Below, piece after piece: positions 52,465 to 61,079 of a stretch of DNA of 64,000 bases. Positions within the stretch are counted from its first letter, which is position 1; the number at the start of each line of letters is the position of its first letter. Under the pieces are notes generated by a model. That model saw only the letters and a list, made by a program, of their open reading frames with translations. It ran no database searches and was not told the origin of the DNA. The translations under genes were made by a program, and so were the position numbers. Source of the stretch: Naumannella halotolerans (lineage in GTDB: Bacteria > Actinomycetota > Actinomycetes > Propionibacteriales > Propionibacteriaceae); contig NZ_SOAW01000001.1 in the NCBI RefSeq assembly GCF_004364645.1, forward strand, positions 248,001-312,000, read 5' to 3'.

Positions 52465-53691
52465 TCAGCATCCGGCGGGTGCGCCGACGACCACCTGCAC
52501 CCCTGCGGCGAAGCGGTACGGATTGGCTGAGATCAGGCCGCCGAAATGCTTGCGCAGACGGGAGATCTCGGCCCGGACGGTGATCGTCCGAGCCGGGTCG
52601 CCGAACAACAGCTGGGCTAGTTCGGCTGCCGAACACCCCTCGGGGTGGCGAGCCAGATGATCAAGGATCTGTGCATGGCGAGGTGACGGGTGATGGCTCC
52701 AACCGCCGATCCCGCCGCTGATGACGACACGGGGAACGGAACTGTGCAGACTCAACTCGATCATGGTCTCGTCAGGTTCCCCGGTGCTGAGGCGTACCAG
52801 CCAACCGCCACCGGGCAGTGGATCGAGCTCGCAGGTGCCCAGGTCGCTGAGCCAGGACCGTCCGGGTGCGGGGCTCGACGGCAAGCGCACGCGTTCCCTG
52901 GGCGCCACGGCATCCACTGCCGCCACCCACCCGTGGGGGTCGACCGCCAAGGCGGGGACCCCGGCTCGCGCCATGATCGGCGCAGCCACCGATCGCAACC
53001 GATCCAGCTCGTCGCGGTGGCGTTCACGCAGTTGCGCCTCGGCCAGCCGGGCGACCGTACCGACCAGCGCCAAGGTGGTCGAGTTGATCGTGGGTGCCGG
53101 GCCACTGACATCGACCACACCCAGTGCAGAACCGGTACGCGGGTCGCGGATCGGGGCGCCGGTACAGGTCCAGGCGTGATGGCTGCGGACGAAGTGCTCG
53201 GCGGAGAACACCTGTACCGCGCGTCCGGAGGCCAGTGCCGTACCGATCGCGTTCGTACCCACCGAGGCCTCGGCCCAGCTCGCACCCTCGACGAATCCGA
53301 GTGCATCGGCGCGACGCAACACCGGCCGGGAACCGCTGCGCCACAACACCCGGCCGTCGGCGTCGGCGATCACCATGATGTTGTCACCGGTACCGGTGAG
53401 TGCCTCCAGCTCGGAGGTCAGCGCCGACAGCACTGGTGACAGACCGCTGTCGCTGCGCCGCTGCGGCAGATCCGTTGGATCGACGACCGACGGCAGGGCC
53501 ACATCCGGATCGACCCCGGCCGAGCGCACCCGCAGCCAGGACTCACCGATCACCGATCGCGGACGGGCCGGCAAGGGGTCACCGGCCATGGCCGCCTCGT
53601 GCACCGCACGCAGGACCGCCGCGAAGGCGCGGGGATCATCCCCCGGAGCCACCGCGGGCTCCGCTGCCTCGCGTTCCGACGGCTTCGTCAT
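52465..53691 (-). CDS. GAF-domain transcriptional regulator with C-terminal winged helix
   Basis: This 408-residue regulator has an N-terminal region resembling AcoR activators (VIGESWLRVRSAGVDPD), a GAF domain at about residues 90-230 (MVIADADGRVLWRSGS, GFVEGASWAEASVGTNAIG, WTCTGAPIRDPRTG), and a C-terminal winged-helix DNA-binding domain (PEGCSAAELAQLLFGD, VRAEISRLRKHFGG). The AAA+ domain of sigma-54 activators is absent, as expected in actinobacteria. Such proteins often control neighbouring alcohol or aldehyde oxidation genes; here the divergent flavin monooxygenase is the obvious target. The start is uncertain: the GAGGAG directly abutting ATG 53691 is too close, so an upstream GTG near 53715 may be used. 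Confidence 0.8.
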   Translation of the reverse strand: MTKPSEREAAEPAVAPGDDPRAFAAVLRAVHEAAMAGDPLPARPRSVIGESWLRVRSAGVDPDVALPSVVDPTDLPQRRSDSGLSPVLSALTSELEALTGTGDNIMVIADADGRVLWRSGSRPVLRRADALGFVEGASWAEASVGTNAIGTALASGRAVQVFSAEHFVRSHHAWTCTGAPIRDPRTGSALGVVDVSGPAPTINSTTLALVGTVARLAEAQLRERHRDELDRLRSVAAPIMARAGVPALAVDPHGWVAAVDAVAPRERVRLPSSPAPGRSWLSDLGTCELDPLPGGGWLVRLSTGEPDETMIELSLHSSVPRVVISGGIGGWSHHPSPRHAQILDHLARHPEGCSAAELAQLLFGDPARTITVRAEISRLRKHFGGLISANPYRFAAGVQVVVGAPAGC

Positions 53692-53731
53692 CTCCTCGAT
53701 TGTGCACTGGGTCACAAGATCAGGCAATGAC

Positions 53732-53743
53732 GCAACCCGTTGC
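53732..53743. promoter_or_regulatory. Small palindrome in the regulator-monooxygenase gap
   Basis: GCAAC-CC-GTTGC is a perfect 5-bp dyad in the 202-base divergent region. It is a candidate operator for the GAF regulator, though short. Confidence 0.3.
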
Positions 53744-53789
53744 AACCCTTGTCCGGCACCCCGCGTGGCCTGTGTGCTGTCAGTCACAT

Positions 53790-53810
53790 CCGCCCGCCAC
53801 TGGCGGGCGG
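53790..53810. promoter_or_regulatory. Strong palindrome upstream of the monooxygenase
   Basis: CCGCCCGCC-ACT-GGCGGGCGG is a perfect 9-bp dyad, 83 bases before the monooxygenase ATG. It may be an operator or an mRNA leader hairpin. Confidence 0.4.
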
Positions 53811-53893
53811 AGGTCAGGGACGACCACGCAGTACGAGGCCTGCAGGGCGTCGGGAGAACCGGCGTCGGCACGGCGCCGGAGAAGGAGACAATG

Positions 53894-55732
53894 ATGACTC
53901 AGACCGCACCCGCCCCCACCGCGACGAGCGGTGATCCGCACCAACGGATCGAGGACTGGCTCAGCCGGTTCGAGGCCGCGCTGGCCCGGCGCGACATCGA
54001 TGGTGCGACCGCCCTCTTCGCCACCGACTGTTTCTGGCGGGACCTGGTGGCCTTCACCTGGAACCTGAAGACGGTGGAGGGCCACGACGGCGTCGCCGCG
54101 ATGCTCCACGCCCGGTTGGCCGGCACCGACCCGTCGGGTTTCTCCACCACGGACCCGGCAACCGATGAGGACGGTGTGGCGAGCGCTTTCATCGCCTTCG
54201 AGACCGCGGTCGGTCGAGGCTCGGGGCACCTGCGGCTGCGTCGCGATCCCGACACCGGCGAGGACCGGGCCTGGACCATCCTCACCACCCTGCAGGAGTT
54301 GAAGGGCCACGAGGAACCCACCGGTCGCCGTCGGGTCCTCGGCGCCGTCCACGGTTCCGATCCCGACCAGCGCTCCTGGGCGGAGAAGCGGGCTGCGGAG
54401 GAGGACGAACTCGGGCGCAGCGTCCAACCCCACGTCCTGGTGGTCGGCGGCGGGCAGGGCGGCATCGCGCTCGGAGCCCGTCTGCGCCAGCTCGGTGTGC
54501 CGTCGATCGTGATCGACCGGCATCAGCGGCCCGGGGACCAGTGGCGACAGCGTTACAAGTCGCTGTGTCTGCACGATCCGGTCTGGTACGACCACCTGCC
54601 GTACCTGCCCTTCCCGGCGAACTGGCCGGTGTTCGCGCCGAAGGACAAGATCGGCGACTGGCTGGAGTTCTACACCAAGGTGATGGAGGTGCCGTACTGG
54701 AGCTCGACCAGTTGCCTGTCCGCCAGCTACGACGCCGAAGCGGGACGATGGACCGTCGAGGTGGATCGGGACGGTGAGCGGCTGACCCTGCATCCGACCG
54801 AGTTGGTGCTGGCCACGGGGATGTCGGGCAAACCGAACATCCCGAAGTTCGAGGGCAGCGATGTCTTCGCCGGGGAACAGCACCACTCCAGCCAGCACCC
54901 CGGCCCGGACGGGTACGTCGGCAAGAAGGTGGTCGTGATCGGTGCAAACAATTCCGCACACGACATCTGCAAGGCGCTGGTGGAGAACGGTGTCGACACC
55001 ACCATGGTGCAGCGTTCCTCCACCCACATCGTGCGCTCGGAGTCGTTGATGGAGATCGGGCTGGGAGCGCTCTACAGCGAACAGGCGGTGGCGAACGGGA
55101 TGACCACCAACAGGGCCGATCTGACGTTCGCGTCGTTGCCATACCGGATCATGCACGAGTTCCAGATTCCCTTGTACAACGAGATCCGCGAACGCGATGC
55201 CGACTTCTACGCCCGGCTGGAAGCTGTCGGTTTCGATCTTGACTTCGGTGATGATGATTCGGGGCTGTTCCTGAAGTACCTGCGGCGCGGGTCGGGCTAC
55301 TACATCGATGTCGGTGCCTGCGAACTGGTGGCGGACGGGACGATCAAGCTCGCCCACGGTGAGGTGGACCGGTTGACCGAGAACGCCGTGATCCTGGCCG
55401 ACGGGACCGAACTGCCGGCCGATGTGGTGGTCTATGCCACCGGGTACGGATCGATGAACGGTTGGGCCGCCGACCTGATGGGCCAGGAGGTCGCCGACCG
55501 GGTCGGCAAGGTCTGGGGTCTCGGGTCCGACACCACCAAGGACCCCGGACCGTGGGAGGGCGAGCAGCGCAACATGTGGAAGCCGACCCAGCAGCCGGGG
55601 TTGTGGTTCCACGGCGGCAATCTGCACCAGTCCCGGCACTACTCGTTGTACCTGGCACTGCAGCTGAAGGCGCGGTACGAGAACATCCCGACCCCGGTCT
55701 ATGGGTTGCAGGAGGTGCACCACCTGTCCTGA
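53894..55732 (+). CDS. Flavin-containing monooxygenase with N-terminal NTF2/SnoaL-like domain
   Basis: This 612-residue protein starts with an NTF2-like domain (about residues 18-140; FEAALARRDIDGATALFATDCFWRD and so on). It continues as a class B flavin monooxygenase: FAD loop VVGGGQGGIALGARL near 180, the FMO motif FAGEQHHSSQHPG, NADPH loop VVVIGANNSAHDIC near 345, and a C-terminal ATGYGS. YUCCA- and Baeyer-Villiger-type relatives oxidise ketones, amines or aromatic acids; the substrate here is unknown. Of two adjacent ATGs (53891, 53894) the second is better spaced from GAAGGAG. The divergent GAF regulator suggests induction by a small molecule. Confidence 0.88.
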   Translation: MTQTAPAPTATSGDPHQRIEDWLSRFEAALARRDIDGATALFATDCFWRDLVAFTWNLKTVEGHDGVAAMLHARLAGTDPSGFSTTDPATDEDGVASAFIAFETAVGRGSGHLRLRRDPDTGEDRAWTILTTLQELKGHEEPTGRRRVLGAVHGSDPDQRSWAEKRAAEEDELGRSVQPHVLVVGGGQGGIALGARLRQLGVPSIVIDRHQRPGDQWRQRYKSLCLHDPVWYDHLPYLPFPANWPVFAPKDKIGDWLEFYTKVMEVPYWSSTSCLSASYDAEAGRWTVEVDRDGERLTLHPTELVLATGMSGKPNIPKFEGSDVFAGEQHHSSQHPGPDGYVGKKVVVIGANNSAHDICKALVENGVDTTMVQRSSTHIVRSESLMEIGLGALYSEQAVANGMTTNRADLTFASLPYRIMHEFQIPLYNEIRERDADFYARLEAVGFDLDFGDDDSGLFLKYLRRGSGYYIDVGACELVADGTIKLAHGEVDRLTENAVILADGTELPADVVVYATGYGSMNGWAADLMGQEVADRVGKVWGLGSDTTKDPGPWEGEQRNMWKPTQQPGLWFHGGNLHQSRHYSLYLALQLKARYENIPTPVYGLQEVHHLS

Positions 55733-55922
55733 GTGACCGGTCGCCCGAGCACTGAGTGATTCCGGACTGCCGCGGTACCCGTGAGCCCGGGGGAGGGCCG
55801 CCGTGCACGAGGTCGGCCCAGCCCTTGTCTTCTTGCCGTGTCATCTCCCGCCCGCGTCCTCTCCCACCGCCTGTCGAGGTGCCGGCCAGGGGTGGGCGAA
55901 CAGACGTGTCGGTGCGGTCCGG

Positions 55923-55928
55923 CAGACT
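55923..55928 (+). promoter_or_regulatory. CAGACT -10 element for leaderless recQ-like gene
   Basis: CAGACT then CGGGTC then ATG at 55935 (six bases), with no ribosome site. It favours the shorter protein over a 44-residue in-frame extension. Confidence 0.5.
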
Positions 55929-55934
55929 CGGGTC

Positions 55935-58082
55935 ATGAGCGAACTGCGCGACCGGGCCCTGCATCACCTGCGTGCGCTGACCGGCCGGCCGGAGGCCGAA
56001 TTCCACCCCGGCCAGTTCGAGGCGATCGAGGCGCTGGTCGCCGACCACCGCCGAGCACTGGTGGTGCAGCGAACCGGGTGGGGCAAGTCGGCGGTCTACT
56101 TCATCTCGGCGCTGCTGCTGCGGGAACAGGCCGGTCGGGCGCGGCCCTCGCTGATCGTGTCCCCCTTGCTGTCGCTGATGCGTGATCAGGTCTCGGCGGC
56201 CGAGCGCGCCGGTGTGCGGGCGGCGAGTGTGAACTCCACGAACCCGGAGGAGTTCGAGGCGATCGGTGAACAACTGCGCGCCGGTGAGCTCGATGTCTTG
56301 TTGGTCTCACCCGAGCGGCTCACCAACGAGCGGTTCCGGGCCGAGCAATTGCCCTTCCTGCTGCGCAATGCGGGGATGTTGGTGATCGACGAGGCGCACT
56401 GCATCTCCGACTGGGGGCACGACTTCCGTCCCGACTACCGCCGGATCCGCGACCTGATCATGGAACTGCCGGCCGGGTTCCCGGTACTGGCCACGACCGC
56501 GACCGCCAATTCGCGGGTGGTCGACGATGTCGCCGAACAGCTCGCCGCCGGATTGGCCGACGGTCAACAGGTGTTCACCCTCCGCGGCCCGCTCGCCCGG
56601 GACTCGCTGCGCCTGGGTGTCCTGCGACTCGACAGCAACCGGCACCGTCTCGGATGGTTGCTGACCCATCTCGACGAACTGCCGGGCAGCGGAATCATCT
56701 ACGCCCTGACGGTCTCGGCGGCAGAGGACACCGCTCGTACCCTGGCCGCCGCAGGGCTGGACGTGCGTGCCTACACCGGCAGGTCCGATCTCGCCGAGCG
56801 GCAGCAGGCCGAACAGGACCTGAAGGACAACAAGGTCAAGGCACTGGTGGCGACCTCCGCGCTCGGGATGGGATTCGACAAACCCGACCTCGGTTTCGTC
56901 GTGCACCTGGGCGCCCCGGGTTCACCGGTGGCCTACTACCAACAGGTCGGTCGGGCAGGCCGGGCGACGGATTCGGCCGATGTGATCCTGCTGCCCGGGC
57001 ATGAGGACCGCGACATCTGGCGATGGTTCGCCACCTCCTCGATGCCCACCGAGAGGACCGCCGGAGCGGTCCTGGATGCGCTCACCGAGGAGAGCCCGCT
57101 GAGCGTTCCCGCGTTGGAGGCCCGGGTCGACATCAAACGCTCCAAACTCGATCTGTTGCTGAAGGTCCTGGCCGTCGACGGGGCAGTGGTGAAGGTCTCC
57201 GGCGGGTGGGCGCGAACGGCTGAGGAGTGGGTCTACGACGCCGAGCGGTACGACCGGATCGCCCGGGCCAGGGAGGCCGAACAGCAGGCGATGCTCGACT
57301 ACGAGAACACCGACGGTTGCCGGATGGAGTTCCTCGCCCGGCAGCTGGACGATCCGCACGCGACGACCTGCGAGCGTTGCGACAACTGCACCCGCGCGGC
57401 CGGTCGACCGGCCTGGCTGCCCACCCAGGTGCCAGCAGGGGCAGGGGAGCAGGCAGCCGCGGCGTTGGACCAGCCGGGTGTGGTGATCGACCCCCGCGGT
57501 CAGTGGCCGCCCGGGCTCGACCGGTTCGGGATCGAGGCCAAGGGCAGGATCAGGACCGAACAGGCGGCTGCCCCGGGCCGGGTGCTGGCGCGGCTGAGCG
57601 ATCTGGGCTGGGGGACGCCACTGCGTGAGCTGTTCACCACCGATGAGGCCGGTGTGCCGGTCGACGCCGAGGTGCCGCCGGCCCTGGCGAAGGGCTGTCT
57701 GCAGGTGCTCGCCGGATGGGACTGGGATCAGCGGCCGGTGGCCGTCGTCGCGATGCCGTCGCGGTCGCGGCCGCAACTGGTCCGGTCGCTGGCCGCCGGT
57801 CTGGCCAGGGCCGGCAACCTGGTGGATCTCGGTGATCTGGACCTGGTGGGGGAGTTGCCACCGAGCGGGTCCTCGGGCAACAGCGCCTGGCGGGTCGGCT
57901 CGGTCTGGCGGGCATTCGCCGCCGGGTCCGAGCTCGCTGCGCGGCTGCCGAATGCTCCCGGGCCGGTGCTGCTGGTCGACGACTACATCGACTCCCGGTG
58001 GACGATGACCGTCGCGGCGAAGGTGCTGCGGGAGGCCGGGGCGAGTGCCGTGCTGCCGTTCGCCCTGGCCCAGCGGGGCTGA
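55935..58082 (+). CDS. RecQ-family helicase fused to a phosphoribosyltransferase-like domain
   Basis: This 715-residue protein has helicase motifs in order: Walker A QRTGWGKSAVYF near residue 47 (RecQ usually TGGGKS), DEAH-type VIDEAHCISDWGHDFRP near 152, ATTATANSRV, ALGMGFDKPDLGFVVH and QQVGRAGR. The RecQ zinc region follows with C462 and the CERCDNC cluster near 480. Residues about 590-715 look like a type I phosphoribosyltransferase: VVAMPSRSRPQLVRSLAAG and LLVDDYIDSRWTMTVAAK, the latter in the place of a PRPP loop. DNA unwinding is expected; the role of the PRTase domain is unknown. Similar fusions occur in other actinobacteria as I remember. Confidence 0.88.
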   Translation: MSELRDRALHHLRALTGRPEAEFHPGQFEAIEALVADHRRALVVQRTGWGKSAVYFISALLLREQAGRARPSLIVSPLLSLMRDQVSAAERAGVRAASVNSTNPEEFEAIGEQLRAGELDVLLVSPERLTNERFRAEQLPFLLRNAGMLVIDEAHCISDWGHDFRPDYRRIRDLIMELPAGFPVLATTATANSRVVDDVAEQLAAGLADGQQVFTLRGPLARDSLRLGVLRLDSNRHRLGWLLTHLDELPGSGIIYALTVSAAEDTARTLAAAGLDVRAYTGRSDLAERQQAEQDLKDNKVKALVATSALGMGFDKPDLGFVVHLGAPGSPVAYYQQVGRAGRATDSADVILLPGHEDRDIWRWFATSSMPTERTAGAVLDALTEESPLSVPALEARVDIKRSKLDLLLKVLAVDGAVVKVSGGWARTAEEWVYDAERYDRIARAREAEQQAMLDYENTDGCRMEFLARQLDDPHATTCERCDNCTRAAGRPAWLPTQVPAGAGEQAAAALDQPGVVIDPRGQWPPGLDRFGIEAKGRIRTEQAAAPGRVLARLSDLGWGTPLRELFTTDEAGVPVDAEVPPALAKGCLQVLAGWDWDQRPVAVVAMPSRSRPQLVRSLAAGLARAGNLVDLGDLDLVGELPPSGSSGNSAWRVGSVWRAFAAGSELAARLPNAPGPVLLVDDYIDSRWTMTVAAKVLREAGASAVLPFALAQRG

Positions 58083-58112
58083 GGTGCAGGATCGGATGCC
58101 GCGGCTCCGGCC

Positions 58113-58118
58113 TAGGAT
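58113..58118 (+). promoter_or_regulatory. -10 element for leaderless zwf
   Basis: TAGGAT then CGAGGA then GTG at 58125 (six bases). The spacer also contains AGGA, too near the start to be an effective ribosome site. Confidence 0.6.
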
Positions 58119-58124
58119 CGAGGA

Positions 58125-59540
58125 GTGAGCAACCACGAGACCTCTGAGACCAAGCCGGAAGTGATCACGCTGTTCGGCGCCACCGGTGACCTCGCCAAGC
58201 GGATGGTGCTGCCGGCGTTCTGGGAACTGCACACCCGGGGTCTGCTGCCGAGTGACTGGCGGTTGATCGGCAACGGCCGCGGTCAGGTCAGCGATGCGGA
58301 CTTCCGTGAGCAGGTGAAGGAATCGTTGGCCGAGTTCGGCCCGGGTGAGGTGCCGACCAACCAGTGGGGGGAGTTCGCCTCCCGGCTCAGTTTTGCCGGT
58401 GGCGGGTTCAGCGTCGACGATCCCGGAGAACTGCCGGCGGCATTGGCCGAAGCGAGCGCGGAGCTGGGCGAGGAGGTGCAGCGGATCTTCTACATCGCCT
58501 TGCCGCCGGTCGCCTTCGAGCCGACGGTGAAGGCGCTCGGCGCCCACGACCTGATGCAATCGGCCCGGGTGATCTTCGAGAAGCCCTACGGTACGTCCCT
58601 GCAGAGCTTCTGTGCGCTGGACGAGCTCGTGCACTCGGTGCTGGAGGAGGAGCAGATCTATCGGATCGATCATTTCCTCGGCAAGGAGGCGGTGCAGAAC
58701 CTGCATGTGCTGCGCTTCGTGAACCGGATGATCGGCAGCATCTGGTCCTGTGCAGCGATCGAGCAGGTGCAGATCGACGTACCGGAAACCTTGGGGGTCG
58801 CCGATCGCGCCGCCTTCTACGACGCCACCGGTGCCTTCCGGGACATGATCGCGACCCACCTGTTCCAGGTCGCGGCGGAAGTGGCGATGGAACCGCCGCT
58901 GTCCTTGGGCACCGAGGATCTGCAACGCGCCCGGGACCAGGTGTTGGCCAGGTTCCGGCCCTTGGATCCCGGGGAGGTGGTCTTCGGCCAGTTCGACGGT
59001 TACCGGGAGCTGCCGGAGGTCGCCGACGATTCGACCACCGACACCTTTGCCGCCGTCCGACTGTGGATCGACAGTGACCGCTGGCGCGGTGTGCCCTTCC
59101 TGCTCCGCAGCGGCAAACGCCTGCATCGCAGCCGGCAATTGCTGTCGCTGGTGTTGCGCGCAGCCCAGGGGCCGTTCCCCGAGGCCCGGCGTTCGGTGCT
59201 GCAGTTGTCGATGAGCGGCGCCGGTGAGCTGTCGGCCAGCTTGACCATGAAGAAGCCCGGCCCGGAGCTGGAACTGGTCACGGTGCCGATCGAACTCGAC
59301 GTCACCGCCCTCGGTGGACCGTCGGATGAGTCGCTGCCGCCGTACGCGTCCTTGTTGCACGACGTGATCGTCGGTGACCGGTCGCTCTTCACCACCGGAG
59401 CCGGGTTGGAGCACGCCTGGTCGGTGGCGCAGCCGGTCCTGGACGATCCGCCTGAACCCCTGCCGTACGCACCGCAGTCCTGGGGGCCGAAGGCCGCCGA
59501 CGAGCTCACCGATGGGGTGGGGTGGTTCACCCAGGCCTGA
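58125..59540 (+). CDS. zwf: Glucose-6-phosphate 1-dehydrogenase
   Basis: This 471-residue enzyme makes 6-phosphogluconolactone and NADPH. The nucleotide loop TLFGATGDLAKRMVLPA, the EKPYGTSLQS segment, and the active-site RIDHFLGKEAVQNL with its catalytic histidine region are intact. At 471 residues it is somewhat shorter than the usual 490-515. None of the usual pentose-phosphate partners (tal, tkt, opcA, pgl, gnd) is beside it, so it may be a second zwf copy. Start set by the leaderless promoter. Confidence 0.92.
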   Translation: MSNHETSETKPEVITLFGATGDLAKRMVLPAFWELHTRGLLPSDWRLIGNGRGQVSDADFREQVKESLAEFGPGEVPTNQWGEFASRLSFAGGGFSVDDPGELPAALAEASAELGEEVQRIFYIALPPVAFEPTVKALGAHDLMQSARVIFEKPYGTSLQSFCALDELVHSVLEEEQIYRIDHFLGKEAVQNLHVLRFVNRMIGSIWSCAAIEQVQIDVPETLGVADRAAFYDATGAFRDMIATHLFQVAAEVAMEPPLSLGTEDLQRARDQVLARFRPLDPGEVVFGQFDGYRELPEVADDSTTDTFAAVRLWIDSDRWRGVPFLLRSGKRLHRSRQLLSLVLRAAQGPFPEARRSVLQLSMSGAGELSASLTMKKPGPELELVTVPIELDVTALGGPSDESLPPYASLLHDVIVGDRSLFTTGAGLEHAWSVAQPVLDDPPEPLPYAPQSWGPKAADELTDGVGWFTQA

Positions 59541-59554
59541 GGCCGGGCGACGAA

Positions 59555-59586
59555 AGCCGCCCGTACCGATGACGGTACGGGCGGCT
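59555..59586. terminator. Strong bidirectional terminator between zwf and thiolase
   Basis: AGCCGCCCGTACC and GGTACGGGCGGCT form a perfect 13-bp stem with loop GATGAC, between two convergent genes. It is the longest uninterrupted stem in the window. Confidence 0.75.
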
Positions 59587-59613
59587 GTGTGCTGTCGACC
59601 GGGCGAGGGTCGG

Positions 59614-60828
59614 TCAGAGACGCTCGATGATCAACGCCATTCCCTGGCCACCGCCGACGCACATGGTGATCAGGCCGGTGGTCTTGTCGTGCCACTCCAA
59701 GCTGTTCAACATCGTGTTCTGCAACCGGGCACCGGTCATCCCGAAGGGATGGCCGACGGCGATCGCGCCGCCGTTGACGTTCAACCTGTCCAGGTCGATC
59801 CCCAGCTCCTGGTAGGACGGGATCACCTGGGCAGCGAACGCCTCGTTGATCTCCACCAGGTCGATGTCGTCGATGGTCATCCCGGCGTAGCGCAACGCAT
59901 TCCGGGTGGCCTCGATCGGGCCCAGTCCCATGATCTCCGGCGACAGGCCGGTGACACCGGTGGAGACGATCCGGGCCAGTGGCTTGAGGCCGAGCTCGGC
60001 AGCCTTGGTGTCGGAGGTGATGATCACTGCGGCCGCTCCGTCGTTCAACGGACAACAGTTGCCGGCGGTCACCGTACCGTCGGGGCGGAAGACCGGATCG
60101 AGTTGGCTGACCGCCTCATAGGTGACGCCGGCGCGAGGTCCGTCATCAGCCGAGACGACGGTGCCGTCCGGTGTCGTCACCGGGGTGATCTCCCGAGCCC
60201 AGAAGCCGTCGGCGATGGCCTTCTCGGCCAGGTTCTGCGAGCGGACACCGAACTCATCCATCTCCTTGCGGGAGATTCCGCGGGAGGTGACGATGTTCTC
60301 CGCGGTCTGGCCCATGGCGATGTAGACGTCGGGCAGCAGGCCGTCCTCGCGAGGATCGTGCCAGGTGGCATTCGACTCCGCGGTCTCCTTGGTCCGGGTC
60401 TGGGCATCGTCGAAACGCGGGTTCACGGTGTGCGGGAGGTGGTCGGAGGTGCCCTTGCCGAAACGGGAGACGGTCTCCACCCCGGCGGAGATGAAGATGT
60501 CGCCCTCGCCGGCCTTGATGGCGTGGAAGGCCATTCGGGTGGTCTGCACCGACGAGGAGCAGTACCGGGTGATCGTCGCCCCGGGGACCTGATCCATGCC
60601 AGCCAGGACCGAGACCACCCGGGCCATGTTGTTGCCCGACTCGCCACCCGGTAGACCGCAGCCGAGGAGCAGGTCGTCGATCGAGTTCGGATCGATCTGT
60701 GGCACCTTCTCCAGCGCCGCGGTGACGATCTGGGCGGTCAGATCGTCGGGTCGAAAGTCTTTCAACGATCCCTTGTTGGCCCGACCGATCGGCGAGCGGG
60801 CCGCGGAGACGATGACTGCTTCTGGCAT
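59614..60828 (-). CDS. Acetyl-CoA acetyltransferase family thiolase
   Basis: This 404-residue thiolase has the acyl-accepting Cys90 in [12 protein letters not shown], the EINEAFAAQ and [16 protein letters not shown] motifs (catalytic His) and the C-terminal base Cys in CVGGGQGMA. It may cleave 3-ketoacyl-CoA in beta-oxidation or condense acetyl-CoA; lone copies are annotated as acetyl-CoA C-acetyltransferase. No fadB or hydroxyacyl-CoA dehydrogenase is beside it. ATG at 60828 has GGAGGAA upstream. Confidence 0.92.
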   Translation of the reverse strand: MPEAVIVSAARSPIGRANKGSLKDFRPDDLTAQIVTAALEKVPQIDPNSIDDLLLGCGLPGGESGNNMARVVSVLAGMDQVPGATITRYCSSSVQTTRMAFHAIKAGEGDIFISAGVETVSRFGKGTSDHLPHTVNPRFDDAQTRTKETAESNATWHDPREDGLLPDVYIAMGQTAENIVTSRGISRKEMDEFGVRSQNLAEKAIADGFWAREITPVTTPDGTVVSADDGPRAGVTYEAVSQLDPVFRPDGTVTAGNCCPLNDGAAAVIITSDTKAAELGLKPLARIVSTGVTGLSPEIMGLGPIEATRNALRYAGMTIDDIDLVEINEAFAAQVIPSYQELGIDLDRLNVNGGAIAVGHPFGMTGARLQNTMLNSLEWHDKTTGLITMCVGGGQGMALIIERL

Positions 60829-61079
60829 GGCGGAAGTTCCTCCGGATTCAGCTGTCACACCCACGGGCACGACACAGGGCCTGCGGGCGGGCGCCTTCTG
60901 AGCGCTCGTTCAGTGTGGCACAGTCACCGGCGGAACCCGACAGGAGGTTCGTACCTGCGCGATTGTGTGAGATTCGTGCACAGGTACGGGGTGCCCCGTT
61001 AGGTTGGTTCGCAGTCTCCAACACAGTGGCTCAAGCAACTGGGCCGGTCGTACCGATGGCCGGCTGTGGAAGGTGAAGG

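Noticed and set aside
55803-55934. 44-residue extension of the RecQ-like protein
   Set aside because: The extension is not helicase-like, and CAGACT six bases before ATG 55935 indicates transcription starts there.
56922-59414. Minus-strand open frame over recQ-like and zwf
   Set aside because: It spans two well-supported genes and shows no family motif.
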